64,000 nt of DNA from Schlegelella_A sp965246805 (GCA_965246805.1 CBDFFO010000003.1:1-64000), one strand, 5' to 3'. Counted from the first letter of the stretch, positions 19,833-28,867 are shown. The notes: generated from the sequence alone by a model not told the origin. A program made the numbers and translations.

Positions 19833-21716
19833 TCACGCCGTCGACAACTTGAACGCGATCATCGCGCGCAGCTTGTTCGGCAATACCGGTTTGACGAGCA
19901 GGTGGAAGCGGTGTTCGATCGCGTCGGTGTCGTGGCCGCCGAGGCTGCTGCCCGTGACCACGATGGCCGGCAGTGCCGCGCCGAAGCGACCGCGCAACGC
20001 CGCGATGGCATCGACACCGGTCGAGCCGGGCTCGAGGCGGTAGTCGACGATGGCCAGCGACGGTGCGTCGGGGCCGGGGTTTCGCGGGTCGACGGCCGCT
20101 TCGACCCAAGCGCGCGTGGCGGCCACGCTTTCGAACGACAGCACGCGTGCGCCCCACCCCTTCAACAACACCTCGAGACCCTCACGCACCGCCAGCTCGT
20201 CTTCGACGATGACGATGGTGCGCCCGTCGAGCGTGATGCCGACCGGACCCTTGTCGGGCAACGCCCGCTGCAACGTGCGTGCGACCGACCCACCCGGCAA
20301 CTCGAACGCGAACACACTGCCGTGGCCCGGCACCGATCGCAACGCCACCTGCGTGCCCATCAACGCCGCAAGGCGTGCCACGATGGCCAGCCCGAGGCCA
20401 AGGCCCTTACGCTGATCGGCCGTGACAGGTCCATTGCCCGGCACTTGATAGAACTCCTCGAACACCCGCTGGCGCTGATTGGCATCGATGCCGGGCCCCG
20501 TGTCCCAAACCTGGAACACGACGCGGTCTGCGTGCCTTCGGCACGCCACCAGCACCGAGCCGTCGACCGTGTAGCGGATCGCGTTCGACACCAGGTTGCG
20601 CAGGATGCGTTCGACCAACAGCGGGTCGGCATGGGCGACGTGTTGGCCGCCACGCAGGCGCAAGGACAGGCCTTTTTCGAAAGCGGCGGGCTCGAAGTGC
20701 AAGCGCAACTTGCGGAAGATTTCGGCGGCATCGAAGTGCTCGTCGTTGACGTCGACACCGCCACTGTCAATGCGGTTGATGTCGAGCAGTTCGGAAAACA
20801 AGCCTTCCAATGCATCGACCGACTCATTGATGCTGTTGACGAGCCGCGCCACCTCGGGCTCGTGCGTGCGCTGGCGCAGCGCCTCGGCGAAGAGTCCCAT
20901 CGCGTGCAGCGGCTGGCGCAGGTCGTGGCTTGCGGCGGTGAAGAACTGCGTCTTCGCGCGGTTCGCCACTTCGGCGTCGTGGCGCGCGCGCTCGGCCACT
21001 TCGGTCTGCACACGCAACGCATCGAGCAGGCCGTCGGCACGCACCTTCTCGTCAGTCACGCGTTGCAGCGCCTGGCGGTAGCTGCGTGCGAGCAGCGTCG
21101 TCAAGCTCACGATCAGCAGCAACTCACCGGCGAGCTGGAAGCTGTAGCGGTCGCCGTGGATCGCGATGCGCGCGATCATCGGCCCGAAGCAGAGCGTCGA
21201 GAAGGCGAGGAAAAGGCGCGGCTGCGGCGCCAGCACCGGCACCGCCGCGATGCAGTAGGTGTAGATGATGATGATGAGCCCGGTTTGTTGGATGCCGGCT
21301 CCGCGCGAATAGAACGCGATCGCGGTGAGGCCCCACATCAGGCCCGAGACCAGCGTGGCGATGTTCCAGAGCCGCAGCCAGTAGCGCCAGCGCACGCGCC
21401 CGCGCTGCACCGCCCGGCGGTAGCGTTGCAGCATCAGCAGGCGCAGCAGCCAGAGCACCATGAAGGCGCCGAGCCACGAGAACATCAGGCCGGGTGGCGC
21501 GGTGTCGTAGAAAAGCCAGGTCACGACGCCGAGCCCTGCCAGCATGCCGGCCATCGTCGCGGGCAGGTAATCGAAGGCGCTCTTCACCTTCTCACGCTGC
21601 AGCGCGTCGGCGAACGACGCGTCTGCCGGAATCGACGCTGTTGCGGCGGGGCCCGAAGCGAGGGCCGGCGCGGGCTCCGACGGCTCGGGTGACGCGGGCA
21701 GCAACGCGGTCGACAT
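19833..21716 (-). CDS. Membrane hybrid histidine kinase with C-terminal receiver
   Basis: A 627-residue sensor. An Ala/Pro-rich N-terminus is followed by about six transmembrane helices between residues 52 and 212, with no large periplasmic domain, so the stimulus is probably sensed in the membrane. Then come a dimerisation helix with the phosphoacceptor H264 (AASHDLRQPLHAMG), a HATPase domain with N (NLVSNAIRY), G1 (DTGPG) and G2 (GLGLGLAIV) boxes, and a receiver domain whose phosphorylatable aspartate is D558 (IVDYRLEPG). The start is the ATG at 21716. No output regulator is adjacent; the next gene upstream is a MaoC hydratase. Confidence 0.9.
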   Translation of the reverse strand: MSTALLPASPEPSEPAPALASGPAATASIPADASFADALQREKVKSAFDYLPATMAGMLAGLGVVTWLFYDTAPPGLMFSWLGAFMVLWLLRLLMLQRYRRAVQRGRVRWRYWLRLWNIATLVSGLMWGLTAIAFYSRGAGIQQTGLIIIIYTYCIAAVPVLAPQPRLFLAFSTLCFGPMIARIAIHGDRYSFQLAGELLLIVSLTTLLARSYRQALQRVTDEKVRADGLLDALRVQTEVAERARHDAEVANRAKTQFFTAASHDLRQPLHAMGLFAEALRQRTHEPEVARLVNSINESVDALEGLFSELLDINRIDSGGVDVNDEHFDAAEIFRKLRLHFEPAAFEKGLSLRLRGGQHVAHADPLLVERILRNLVSNAIRYTVDGSVLVACRRHADRVVFQVWDTGPGIDANQRQRVFEEFYQVPGNGPVTADQRKGLGLGLAIVARLAALMGTQVALRSVPGHGSVFAFELPGGSVARTLQRALPDKGPVGITLDGRTIVIVEDELAVREGLEVLLKGWGARVLSFESVAATRAWVEAAVDPRNPGPDAPSLAIVDYRLEPGSTGVDAIAALRGRFGAALPAIVVTGSSLGGHDTDAIEHRFHLLVKPVLPNKLRAMIAFKLSTA

Positions 21717-21733
21717 CGCGAGGCCCGCGAACG

Positions 21734-22192
21734 CTACCGGTAGCGGCGCGTTAGCGATTGGGCGACACACACCGGCTTGTCGCCGCCTTCGCGTTCCATC
21801 GTCACCTCGATCGTCAACTGCGCGCCGCCCTCGAGCGGCTCGAACGCGAGGAGCTTGAAGCGACCGCGCAGCCGGCTGCCGCTCAAAACCGGCGCCGGGA
21901 AGCGCACGCGGTCGAGCCCGTAGTTCACGCCCATCCGGGCTTCGTCGATGGCGATGGCGGCGTTCGACATCTGCGGCAGCAGCGCGAGCGTTAGGAAGCC
22001 GTGCGCGATGGTCGCGCCATACGGCCCGGCCTTCGCGCGTTCGGCGTCGAGGTGGATCCATTGATGGTCACCGGTCGCTTCGGCGAACTGCTCGATGCGC
22101 GCCTGCGACACGGTGACCCAGTCGCTTAACCCGATCTCCTGCCCGACTTTCGCTGCCAGCTCGGCGATCGTCGCGTAGCGCGTCGTTCCCAT
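21734..22192 (-). CDS. MaoC family hotdog-fold hydratase
   Basis: A 152-residue single-hotdog protein. The catalytic motif of (R)-enoyl-CoA hydratases is present: FAEATGDHQWIHLD with Asp and His, then GATIAHGFLTLALLP. Such proteins hydrate trans-2-enoyl-CoA. The ATG at 22192 shares one base with the stop of the upstream ParA gene (TGATG), so translation of the two is linked. The 16-base gap to the hybrid kinase downstream suggests one transcription unit of three genes. Confidence 0.88.
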   Translation of the reverse strand: MGTTRYATIAELAAKVGQEIGLSDWVTVSQARIEQFAEATGDHQWIHLDAERAKAGPYGATIAHGFLTLALLPQMSNAAIAIDEARMGVNYGLDRVRFPAPVLSGSRLRGRFKLLAFEPLEGGAQLTIEVTMEREGGDKPVCVAQSLTRRYR

Positions 22193-22806
22193 CAGTTCAC
22201 CCACGACACGATCGGCGCCCACTGTTCCTTGTCGCGGTCGAAGCGGCTCGAGGCGACGTCCCACAACGTGAGGCCGTGCGCGGCGAGGTGCACGTAGTTC
22301 TGCGTGTCGCGCAGGAACGCGAGCTGTCGCACCTGGTTGGCTTCGAGGAAGGTGCGGAGCTGATCGGTCGCGATCGTACCTTCGCGCGTGCGCATGCCGA
22401 CGATCGCGATCTCGACTTTCGCGCTGCGCTTGTGCGCGAGCAGCTGCTGCAGGAAGACGTGCGTCGCATCGATGTCGAAGATGCTCGGCTGCAACGGCAC
22501 CAGCACCTGGTCGGCGATCTTCATCACCTCGTCGAGCCGTTTGCCATGCAGGCCGGCGGGCGTGTCTAGCACCACATGCGTCGTGCCTTTCGGAGGCCGC
22601 ACGACGTCGTCGTGGCTGATTTCCCACGTCTTGATGGCGGGCAGACCGACGGGGCGCCGTTCGAGCCAGATGCGCGACGATTGCTGCTTGTCGACATCAC
22701 CCAGCATCACCGCGTGGCCGCGCGCCGCGAGGTACCCGGCGAGATTGGTCGAGAGCGTCGTCTTGCCGACGCCGCCCTTGGGATTGGCCACCACGAACAC
22801 CGGCAT
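22192..22806 (-). CDS. ParA-family partitioning ATPase (orphan)
   Basis: A 204-residue P-loop ATPase with the deviant Walker A KGGVGKTT at residues 10-17, a switch motif GDVDKQQSS and VVLDTPAG. No ParB or parS lies nearby, and it is too short for a plasmid-type ParA with an N-terminal helix-turn-helix, so it is an orphan ParA used for positioning some cellular cargo, or a chromosomal ParA-like ATPase of unknown cargo. It overlaps the MaoC gene downstream and is divergent from the KefF-like gene with 101 bases between. Confidence 0.9.
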   Translation of the reverse strand: MPVFVVANPKGGVGKTTLSTNLAGYLAARGHAVMLGDVDKQQSSRIWLERRPVGLPAIKTWEISHDDVVRPPKGTTHVVLDTPAGLHGKRLDEVMKIADQVLVPLQPSIFDIDATHVFLQQLLAHKRSAKVEIAIVGMRTREGTIATDQLRTFLEANQVRQLAFLRDTQNYVHLAAHGLTLWDVASSRFDRDKEQWAPIVSWVN

Positions 22807-22907
22807 GCGAGCCTCCGCGTTTTGCGGTTATGTTAGCGGTCCGCTTGTTCCGGCTTCACCTCGGTTACCACCACCCGCACGCTCCCTACCCCGCAGACCC
22901 GGCCCGC

Positions 22908-23615
22908 ATGGCTCATTTCCAACAGGTCCAGCCCGCACCGCCCGAGGCGCCACCGCCGGCGGCCGGCACGCCTCGCGACGGTGATGGCGAGGTGCTGCTC
23001 ATCGTCGCGCACCCGCAGATGGAGCAATCGCGTGCCAACCGCGGCATGCTGCGCGCGGCGCGCGCGACCGCGACGGACGATCGGCGCCGCGTCGAGGTGC
23101 GCGATCTCTACGCGCTCTACCCCGACTACCTGATCGACGTGGCCGCCGAGCAGGCGGCGCTCGACCGTGCCAAGCTCGTCGTCTGGCAGCACCCGATCCA
23201 TTGGTACAGCATGCCGCCTTTGATGAAGCTCTGGCTCGACGAGGTGCTCACCTTCGGCTGGGCTTACGGGCTCGACGGGCGCGCGCTGCATGGCAAGGAC
23301 CTGTGGCTGGTGGCGACGACCGGCGGCCCCGAGGACTCGTATCACCCGAACAGCTACAACCGCTACTTCTTCGACGCCTTCCTGCCGCCGTACGAGCAGA
23401 CCGCGGCGCTCTGCGGCATGCGCTTCCTGCCACCGATGATGCTGCACGGCGCGCACAAGACGAGCGAAGCCGAGCTCGCATCGCACGCGGCTACCTTCGT
23501 CGAACGCCTGCAGCAGTACCCCGATTGGCAAGAGCTCGAGGGCCACGACGTGCAGCTGCCGTGCAACGTGCCGCTCACCGCGCGGCCGTTGCTCAACCTC
23601 GCCGAGGCGACCTAA
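22908..23615 (+). CDS. KefF-like NAD(P)H quinone reductase
   Basis: A 235-residue flavodoxin-fold quinone reductase. After a proline-rich N-terminus come VLLIVAHPQMEQSRANRGML, LVVWQHPIHWYSMPPLMKLWLDEV and GWAYG, the FMN-binding and family motifs of KefF/MdaB-type enzymes, then LVATTGGPEDSYH. In E. coli KefF is the ancillary activator of KefC. Here the kefC-like antiporter starts immediately after the stop codon, so a KefF role is well supported. The start is the ATG at 22908; a longer N-terminus is not conserved. Confidence 0.88.
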   Translation: MAHFQQVQPAPPEAPPPAAGTPRDGDGEVLLIVAHPQMEQSRANRGMLRAARATATDDRRRVEVRDLYALYPDYLIDVAAEQAALDRAKLVVWQHPIHWYSMPPLMKLWLDEVLTFGWAYGLDGRALHGKDLWLVATTGGPEDSYHPNSYNRYFFDAFLPPYEQTAALCGMRFLPPMMLHGAHKTSEAELASHAATFVERLQQYPDWQELEGHDVQLPCNVPLTARPLLNLAEAT

Positions 23616-25529
23616 TTGGAACCCGCTGCGGGGGCCGCCGCGTCCGGCTCGTGGCTGAACGGCGGTCTCGTCTACCTGGCCGCGGCCGTGCTCGCGGTGC
23701 CGATCTCGCGCTACCTCGGGCTCGGCTCCATCATCGGCTACCTCGCGGCCGGCATCGTCATCGGCCCGTGGGGATTCGGTTTCGTGACCGACCCGCAGGA
23801 GCTGCTGCACTTCGCCGAGCTCGGCGTGGTGTTGATGCTCTTCCTGGTTGGCCTCGAACTCGAGCCCGACCGCCTGTGGTCGCTGCGCAAACCCATCTTC
23901 GGCTGGGGCAGCGTGCAGCTGTTCGGCACCACCGCGCTGCTCGGGTCGATCGCGCTCGCGTTCGGCATCGAGTGGCGCCTGGCGCTCGTCGCCTCGTTCG
24001 GCCTCGCGCTCTCGTCGACCGCGATCGGCCTCGGCGTGCTCGGCGAACGAAACATGATGGGCGCGACCGCGGGGCAGAACGTGCTGAGCGTGTCGTTGCT
24101 GCAAGACGTGGCCGCGATCCCGCTGCTCGCGCTGCTGCCGTTCCTCGCCATCGAAGGCGGTCGGCACGGCGGCGGCGGTGGCTGGCTCGGCGCGGCGAAG
24201 GCGCTCGGCATGATCGCGGCGATCGTGCTGATCGGCCGACTGTTGTTGCGCCCGGCGCTGCGCTGGATCGCGAACAGCAAGACGCCCGAGATCTTCACCG
24301 CGGCGTCGCTGCTGCTGGTGGTCGCGACCGCGTCGTTGATGCAGTACGTGGGCCTTTCGATGGCGCTCGGCGCGTTTCTCGCCGGCGTGCTGCTGGCCGA
24401 GAGTGAATACCGGCGTGAGCTCGAGACCGACATCGAGCCCTTCAAGGGCCTGCTGCTCGGCCTCTTCTTCATCGCCGTCGGCATGAGCATCGATTTTTCG
24501 GTGGTGTCCAGGCAACCGCTCGCGGTGCTCGGCGTGGTGTTCGGTTTTCTCGCCGTGAAGGCGCTCGTGCTATGGGGCATGGCGCGCACGATGCCGATCC
24601 CGAAGCTCGAGCGGCCGCTCTTCATCCTCCTGCTCGCGCAAGGCGGCGAGTTCGGCTTCGTGGTGTTCCAGACCGCGACGGGGGGCGATGTGATCTCGGC
24701 CCAGGTCTCGTCGCTGCTGGTCGCGTCGATCGCGATCTCGATGCTGCTGACGCCGCTGCTGCTGGTCGTCATCGACCGCTGGTGGATGCCGCTGCTCGCG
24801 AAGGCATCGCGCGGCGGCGAGGTCGAGGAGATCCACGAGCCGCAGAACTCGTCCGTGATCATCGCGGGGTTCGGCCGCTATGGGCAGATCGTCGGGCGCC
24901 TGCTCTATGCGAACGGCGTGTCGGCGACCGTGCTCGACCACGACGCCGAGGCGATCGAGGCGTTGCGCAAGTTCGGCTGGCGCGTGTACTACGGCGATGC
25001 GACGCGGCTCGACCTGTTGCGCATCGCGGGCGCCGACACGGCCAAGCTCCTCGTGCTCGCGATCGACGACATGAACGACAGCGTCGAGATCGCCAAGATG
25101 GCGCGTGAGAACTTCCCGCAGCTCACGATCGTGGCGCGCGCGCGCAATGTGCAGCACTTCTACGAACTGCGCGAGCAGGGCGTGCAGCTGATCGAGCGCG
25201 AGACCCTTGACTCGGCGTTGATGAGCGCGCGCAGCGCGCTCGAGCTGCTCGGCTGGGAGCCGCACCAGGCGCGCACGCTCGCGCTGCGCTTTCGCCGCCA
25301 CAACGTGCGCCAGCTCGAGCTGATGGCCCCGCACCGCAAAGACGAAGCGCGCCTGATCGCGGCGGCCAAGCAGGGCCGCCAGCAACTCGAGGAGCTCTTC
25401 GCGCTCGAACGGGCGCAGGCGAAGGAGCGGCAGTCGCAGGTGGGCTGGACCGGGGAGTCGCAGTCGATGGCGCTCGATGGCCAGGCGGCCGAAGCAGAAG
25501 CCGTCTCCCCCCGGGAGAGGGTGGGGTGA
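23616..25529 (+). CDS. kefC: Glutathione-gated K+/H+ efflux antiporter KefC-type
   Basis: A 637-residue monovalent cation:proton antiporter-2. About twelve to thirteen hydrophobic helices fill residues 15-390, with motifs IGYLAAGIVIGPWG, FLVGLELEP and LLQDVAAIPLL. A cytoplasmic TrkA-N (RCK) domain follows: VIIAGFGRYGQIVGRLL at about residue 410. It protects against electrophiles by acidifying the cytoplasm. The start is a TTG at 23616 placed directly after the TAA of the KefF-like gene, so expression depends on coupling. The last residues (SPRERVG) and the stop codon come from an interspersed hairpin repeat. Confidence 0.92.
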   Translation: MEPAAGAAASGSWLNGGLVYLAAAVLAVPISRYLGLGSIIGYLAAGIVIGPWGFGFVTDPQELLHFAELGVVLMLFLVGLELEPDRLWSLRKPIFGWGSVQLFGTTALLGSIALAFGIEWRLALVASFGLALSSTAIGLGVLGERNMMGATAGQNVLSVSLLQDVAAIPLLALLPFLAIEGGRHGGGGGWLGAAKALGMIAAIVLIGRLLLRPALRWIANSKTPEIFTAASLLLVVATASLMQYVGLSMALGAFLAGVLLAESEYRRELETDIEPFKGLLLGLFFIAVGMSIDFSVVSRQPLAVLGVVFGFLAVKALVLWGMARTMPIPKLERPLFILLLAQGGEFGFVVFQTATGGDVISAQVSSLLVASIAISMLLTPLLLVVIDRWWMPLLAKASRGGEVEEIHEPQNSSVIIAGFGRYGQIVGRLLYANGVSATVLDHDAEAIEALRKFGWRVYYGDATRLDLLRIAGADTAKLLVLAIDDMNDSVEIAKMARENFPQLTIVARARNVQHFYELREQGVQLIERETLDSALMSARSALELLGWEPHQARTLALRFRRHNVRQLELMAPHRKDEARLIAAAKQGRQQLEELFALERAQAKERQSQVGWTGESQSMALDGQAAEAEAVSPRERVG

Positions 25530-25583
25530 GGGTCGTGCTGCGCGAAGCCCTCACCCAAGCCCTCTCCCGCAAGCGGGAGAGGG
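25503..25583. repeat. CCCTCTCCC-type interspersed repeat, long copy 3
   Basis: A composite repeat: CTCCCCCCGGGAGAG, then a GGGTGAGGG-like/CCCTCACCC pair, then an 11-bp perfect stem (25560-25570 with 25573-25583, loop AA). The first 27 bases overlap the 3' end of kefC and encode its stop. It may act as a transcription end signal between kefC and the convergent nitroreductase gene, though there is no T-run. Confidence 0.75.
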
Positions 25584-25623
25584 GACAGACCCAGCTCGCT
25601 GCGGGGAAGGAGCATGCGCCGGC

Positions 25624-26199
25624 TCACTCGATACGGCACGCTTCGTCGAAGCTGAGACGCGGGCTGCGCGCAAAAACTTTGCTCGGGTCACCCTTGCCGA
25701 TATTGCAGATGAAGTTGGTCGTAACCGTGGTGCCGGCCCAGAACGTGGCGTCGGTCTTCGCCTGATCGAAGCCGCTCATCGGCCCGCAGTCGAGGCCCAG
25801 CGCACGCGCCGCCAGGATCAGATAAGCGCCCTGCATGCTCGAGTTGCGAAGCGCGGTCGCCTCGGCGAATGCCGTCTTGCCGACGTACCACGAACGCGCA
25901 TCGGCGTGCCTAAAGAGCCGCGGCAGCTTCTCGTAAAACTCGAGGTCCATGCCGATGACAACGCTGACCGGCGCCGATCTCGTCTTCTCGACGTTGGCGG
26001 GCGCGACGCATTCGAGGAGCTGCGCCTTCGCTTCCGGCGAGCGCACGAACACGAAGCGCGCGGGGCCGCTGTTCGCCGATGTCGGCGCCCATTTGAGGAG
26101 TTCGTAGAGCTGGTGCAATGTCGCTTCGGACACGGGCGCGTCGGTGAACGCGTTCTGTGTGCGAGCGTTGTCGAACAACTGTTCGGTGGTGATGTTCAT
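25624..26199 (-). CDS. Nitroreductase family protein (RutE/malonic semialdehyde reductase-like)
   Basis: A 191-residue FMN enzyme. Matches to the RutE/HadB subgroup are LYELLKWAPTSANSGPARFVFVRS, with the FMN-binding S-N, and GLDCGPMSGFD, plus TNFICNIGKGD near the end. E. coli RutE (196 residues) reduces malonic semialdehyde in pyrimidine breakdown, but no other rut gene is here, so the physiological substrate is open. The start is the ATG at 26199; the frame runs further upstream but the sequence there is arginine-rich. Divergent from DUF1841 with 164 bases between. Confidence 0.87.
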   Translation of the reverse strand: MNITTEQLFDNARTQNAFTDAPVSEATLHQLYELLKWAPTSANSGPARFVFVRSPEAKAQLLECVAPANVEKTRSAPVSVVIGMDLEFYEKLPRLFRHADARSWYVGKTAFAEATALRNSSMQGAYLILAARALGLDCGPMSGFDQAKTDATFWAGTTVTTNFICNIGKGDPSKVFARSPRLSFDEACRIE

Positions 26200-26363
26200 C
26201 GGGGTCTCGGTCGTCAAGAAAAGGATGGCCACATCGTGGGCGCCTGGCCTCGCCCGATCGACGCACGGTTTTGACGACGCCGTTCGCGTTCGGTGAACGA
26301 TCGCCGCATCGGCACCGACGCCCGCGGGCGCTGCCCAAAGCCATCGGTGCCAGAATTCCACGC

Positions 26364-26795
26364 ATGTTTACGCCGTCCCAGACCGACGTCCGCGATTTCT
26401 TCTGCGACGCCCGTCGCAAGCTCGACCAGGCGCAGCCGCTCACGCCTCTCGAAGCGCTCGCTGCCGACTGGATCGCCGAGCACCCCGAATACGCGGGCGA
26501 CCTCGCCGATGCCAACCTGGCGCGCGCTGCCAGCTACGGCACCGAGGGCGGCCGCGAGAACCCGTTTTTGCACCTTTCGATGCACCTGTCGATCAGCGAA
26601 CAGATCTCGATCGACCAGCCGTGCGGCATCCGGAAGGCGTTCGACGCGCTGAGCCGGCGGCGCGGCTCGGCGCACCTCGCGCAACACGACGTGATGGAAT
26701 GCCTGGGCACCATGCTGTGGGAATCGCAACGCAGCGGTAAGCCGCCCGATGGCCAGGCTTACCTCGATTGCGTGAAGCGCCGAGCGGCCGTGTGA
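26364..26795 (+). CDS. DUF1841 family protein
   Basis: A 143-residue conserved protein of unknown function from beta- and gammaproteobacteria. The start MFTPSQTDVRDFF, the middle ENPFLHLSMHLSISEQISIDQP and the HDVMECLGTMLWE segment are family hallmarks. It is soluble, with no signal peptide. It faces the DUF1996 gene tail to tail with a 19-base gap. Confidence 0.88.
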   Translation: MFTPSQTDVRDFFCDARRKLDQAQPLTPLEALAADWIAEHPEYAGDLADANLARAASYGTEGGRENPFLHLSMHLSISEQISIDQPCGIRKAFDALSRRRGSAHLAQHDVMECLGTMLWESQRSGKPPDGQAYLDCVKRRAAV

Positions 26796-26814
26796 GGCGC
26801 GGCGGCGCGCGCGC

Positions 26815-28086
26815 TCAGTACAACGTCATGTCGTTGCCGAGCAGGTCGTCGTGGCAATCGCGGTATCGCTTGTTACAGTTGTCGACGAACTGCCTCATCG
26901 TCGCCGGGTCCCAGGCCATGAAGTAGTCGCCGTGGCCGCTCAAGCCGGCCGGCAGCGACGCGGCGTAGAGGTCGGACGACAAACGCCAGTTCGCGGCCGC
27001 GCCGGTGTAGGGCACCGCGTAGTGGATGTTGTACGAGATCGTCGGCAGCACGACCGGATGATCGGCCGGGCAATGCGCATCGGCATCGCCGGGGTTGCGC
27101 ACGGCGTTCGACATGTGGCTTGCGTGGTCGGGTGAATCCAGGTTCACGCCGTCCCAGCAGAACGGGAAATTGACGCTCATGATGAAGTCGGCGCCCGGGT
27201 TGCACGTGCCCTTGGCGCGGGCCACCGCTTCGGTGATCGTGCTGCTCCAGCCAGGGTTTTCGCCGTTCGTGCCCCGGCACGCGTAGCGTGCGCCGACCCC
27301 ATTCGGATCGGTGTTCGCGGCGTTGCCAGCCACCATGCGCAAACCTGCGGGCACCGGCTGCGTCAGGCGGCTCGCGGCCTGGAATTCGTAGCTGCCCTTG
27401 TAGTAGATGTTGTTCGTCGAAGGCGCGAGCGGCGTGCCGTCCCTGGTGTCGATCATCGTCGGCACCCAGTACGCCGTGCGGTTGGCGGTACCGCCGCTGC
27501 AGGTGCTGTTGCCGCTGCTGAGCAGGCTGGCCGCGGTGCTCGACGCGTTGACCTCGGTGTTGCCGAAGTACGTGTGCAGGTGCGACCGACCGGCCTGACC
27601 CGGAAACACGATGGGATCGTCCTTGGTCATCTTCGCGAAGGCACAGTTCACCCGGAAGGCGCCGATGTCCCCCGGGCCGACCGGCTTTTGCGCATCGACG
27701 ATGTAGCAGTTGGGGTTCGACGCGACGCAGCTCGGATCGAGCCGGTCGGTCGCGCAGTGGTCGTTCCAGCTCGTGCACGATGGGTCGACCGCGCCCGTGT
27801 GCGGGTCGTACCAGAGCGAGCTGCGCCACGTGGTCTGTACGCGCATCGACGCATAGCCGACGGCGGCGGCCGGTACTTTCGCCATGTCGATCGCCGGACC
27901 CGGCACCCCGGGCGTCGAGACGCCGGCGCCGGCCGTCGTGATCGGAGTCGCGGTGTTCGCCGAGGCGGGCGTCGCGCTGCCGGTCGAGCCGCCACCGCAG
28001 GCGGCGACGACGAACGCCACGCTCATGACCTGGCAGAACCATGCCAGGCGTCGAAAGAGGACGCGGCGGTCGGTGGCAAAGCGCAT
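26815..28086 (-). CDS. DUF1996 domain lipoprotein
   Basis: A 423-residue predicted lipoprotein: signal VMSVAFVVAACGGG with a lipobox cysteine near residue 30, then a Ser/Thr/Ala-rich linker and a DUF1996 domain (from about residue 130: FRVNCAFAKMTKDDPIVFPGQAGRSHLHTYFGN). The domain is better known from fungal and actinobacterial secreted proteins and has conserved histidines and cysteines, but no known activity. Another conserved piece is NFPFCWDGVNLDSPDHASHM. At least ten cysteines outside the lipobox suggest disulfides. No related gene lies nearby. Confidence 0.85.
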   Translation of the reverse strand: MRFATDRRVLFRRLAWFCQVMSVAFVVAACGGGSTGSATPASANTATPITTAGAGVSTPGVPGPAIDMAKVPAAAVGYASMRVQTTWRSSLWYDPHTGAVDPSCTSWNDHCATDRLDPSCVASNPNCYIVDAQKPVGPGDIGAFRVNCAFAKMTKDDPIVFPGQAGRSHLHTYFGNTEVNASSTAASLLSSGNSTCSGGTANRTAYWVPTMIDTRDGTPLAPSTNNIYYKGSYEFQAASRLTQPVPAGLRMVAGNAANTDPNGVGARYACRGTNGENPGWSSTITEAVARAKGTCNPGADFIMSVNFPFCWDGVNLDSPDHASHMSNAVRNPGDADAHCPADHPVVLPTISYNIHYAVPYTGAAANWRLSSDLYAASLPAGLSGHGDYFMAWDPATMRQFVDNCNKRYRDCHDDLLGNDMTLY

Positions 28087-28174
28087 CGCGCGATGTTACG
28101 AACTCCCGCGCGCCTCAGGGGTAACGCCCTTCGATGATCTGTAAGCGCTGGTCACGCCGGCGCTCGTTTTCCGC

Positions 28175-28810
28175 TCAATCGCCGACCAGGCCGCTCCGAA
28201 TCGCATACACGGTGAGCTCGGAGTTGTTCGAGAGACCGAGCTTCTCGAGGACGCGGGCGCGATAGACGCTCACGGTCTTCGGCGACAGCATCAGTTCTTC
28301 GGCGATGTCGGAGAGGCGCTTGCCCGACGCGATCATCGTGAGGGTCTGCATCTCGCGGTCGGAGAGCTTCTCGTGCGCGTTCTCCACCGAGGGCGTGGTG
28401 AGGCTCTCGACCAACATCTGCGCGATCTCGGGCGTCACGTACTTGCGCCCCTGCGCGACGGTGCGCACGGCGCTCACGATGAGTGCCGGATCGCCGCCCT
28501 TGTTGACGTAGCCGAACGCCCCCGCGCGCAACGCGCGGATCGCGTACTGGTCTTCCGGGTACATCGAGACGACGAGCACCCGCATCGCGGTGGTCTCGTC
28601 CTTCAGCGCGTGCAGCACGTCGAGGCCGCTGCGACCCGGCAGGTTGATGTCGAGCACCAGCACGTCGGCGGTCTTCTCGCGCATCAACGCGCGCAGCTCG
28701 CCGTAGTCGCCGGCCTCGCCGATCACCTCGATGTCGGGCGCGTCGGACAGCGTGTCGCGTATGCCGCGCCGGATCAGTGCGTGGTCGTCGCAGAGGAAGA
28801 CCTTGATCAT
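28175..28810 (-). CDS. NarL/FixJ-type response regulator
   Basis: A 211-residue regulator: receiver domain with acidic pocket DD at 8-9, phosphoacceptor D54 and K104, then a LuxR-type helix-turn-helix (LSDREMQTLTMIASGKRLSDIAEELMLS). It acts as a DNA-binding transcription factor downstream of the kinase gene immediately upstream. I use the ATG at 28810, where the receiver fold begins (MIKVFLCDDH); an in-frame GTG at 28918 would add residues encoded by a tandem repeat. The gap of 97 bases to the kinase stop holds that repeat. Confidence 0.93.
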   Translation of the reverse strand: MIKVFLCDDHALIRRGIRDTLSDAPDIEVIGEAGDYGELRALMREKTADVLVLDINLPGRSGLDVLHALKDETTAMRVLVVSMYPEDQYAIRALRAGAFGYVNKGGDPALIVSAVRTVAQGRKYVTPEIAQMLVESLTTPSVENAHEKLSDREMQTLTMIASGKRLSDIAEELMLSPKTVSVYRARVLEKLGLSNNSELTVYAIRSGLVGD

Positions 28811-28820
28811 GGATGTCGCT

Positions 28821-28867
28821 CTTTGATGGGTCGCTCCCTGATGGGTCGCTCTCTGATGGGTCGATTG
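28821..28867. repeat. Three tandem ~16-bp repeats upstream of the NarL-type regulator
   Basis: Three near-identical units of about 16 bases containing CTGATGGGTCGCTC (28821-28836, 28837-28852 and 28853-28867, the last decayed) lie between the kinase stop and the regulator start. They occupy the position of the leader or binding region of the regulator gene. Confidence 0.75.

Noticed and set aside
23201..24406. Plus-strand 401-codon frame overlapping kefF and kefC
   Set aside because: Shadow of two well-supported genes in another frame.
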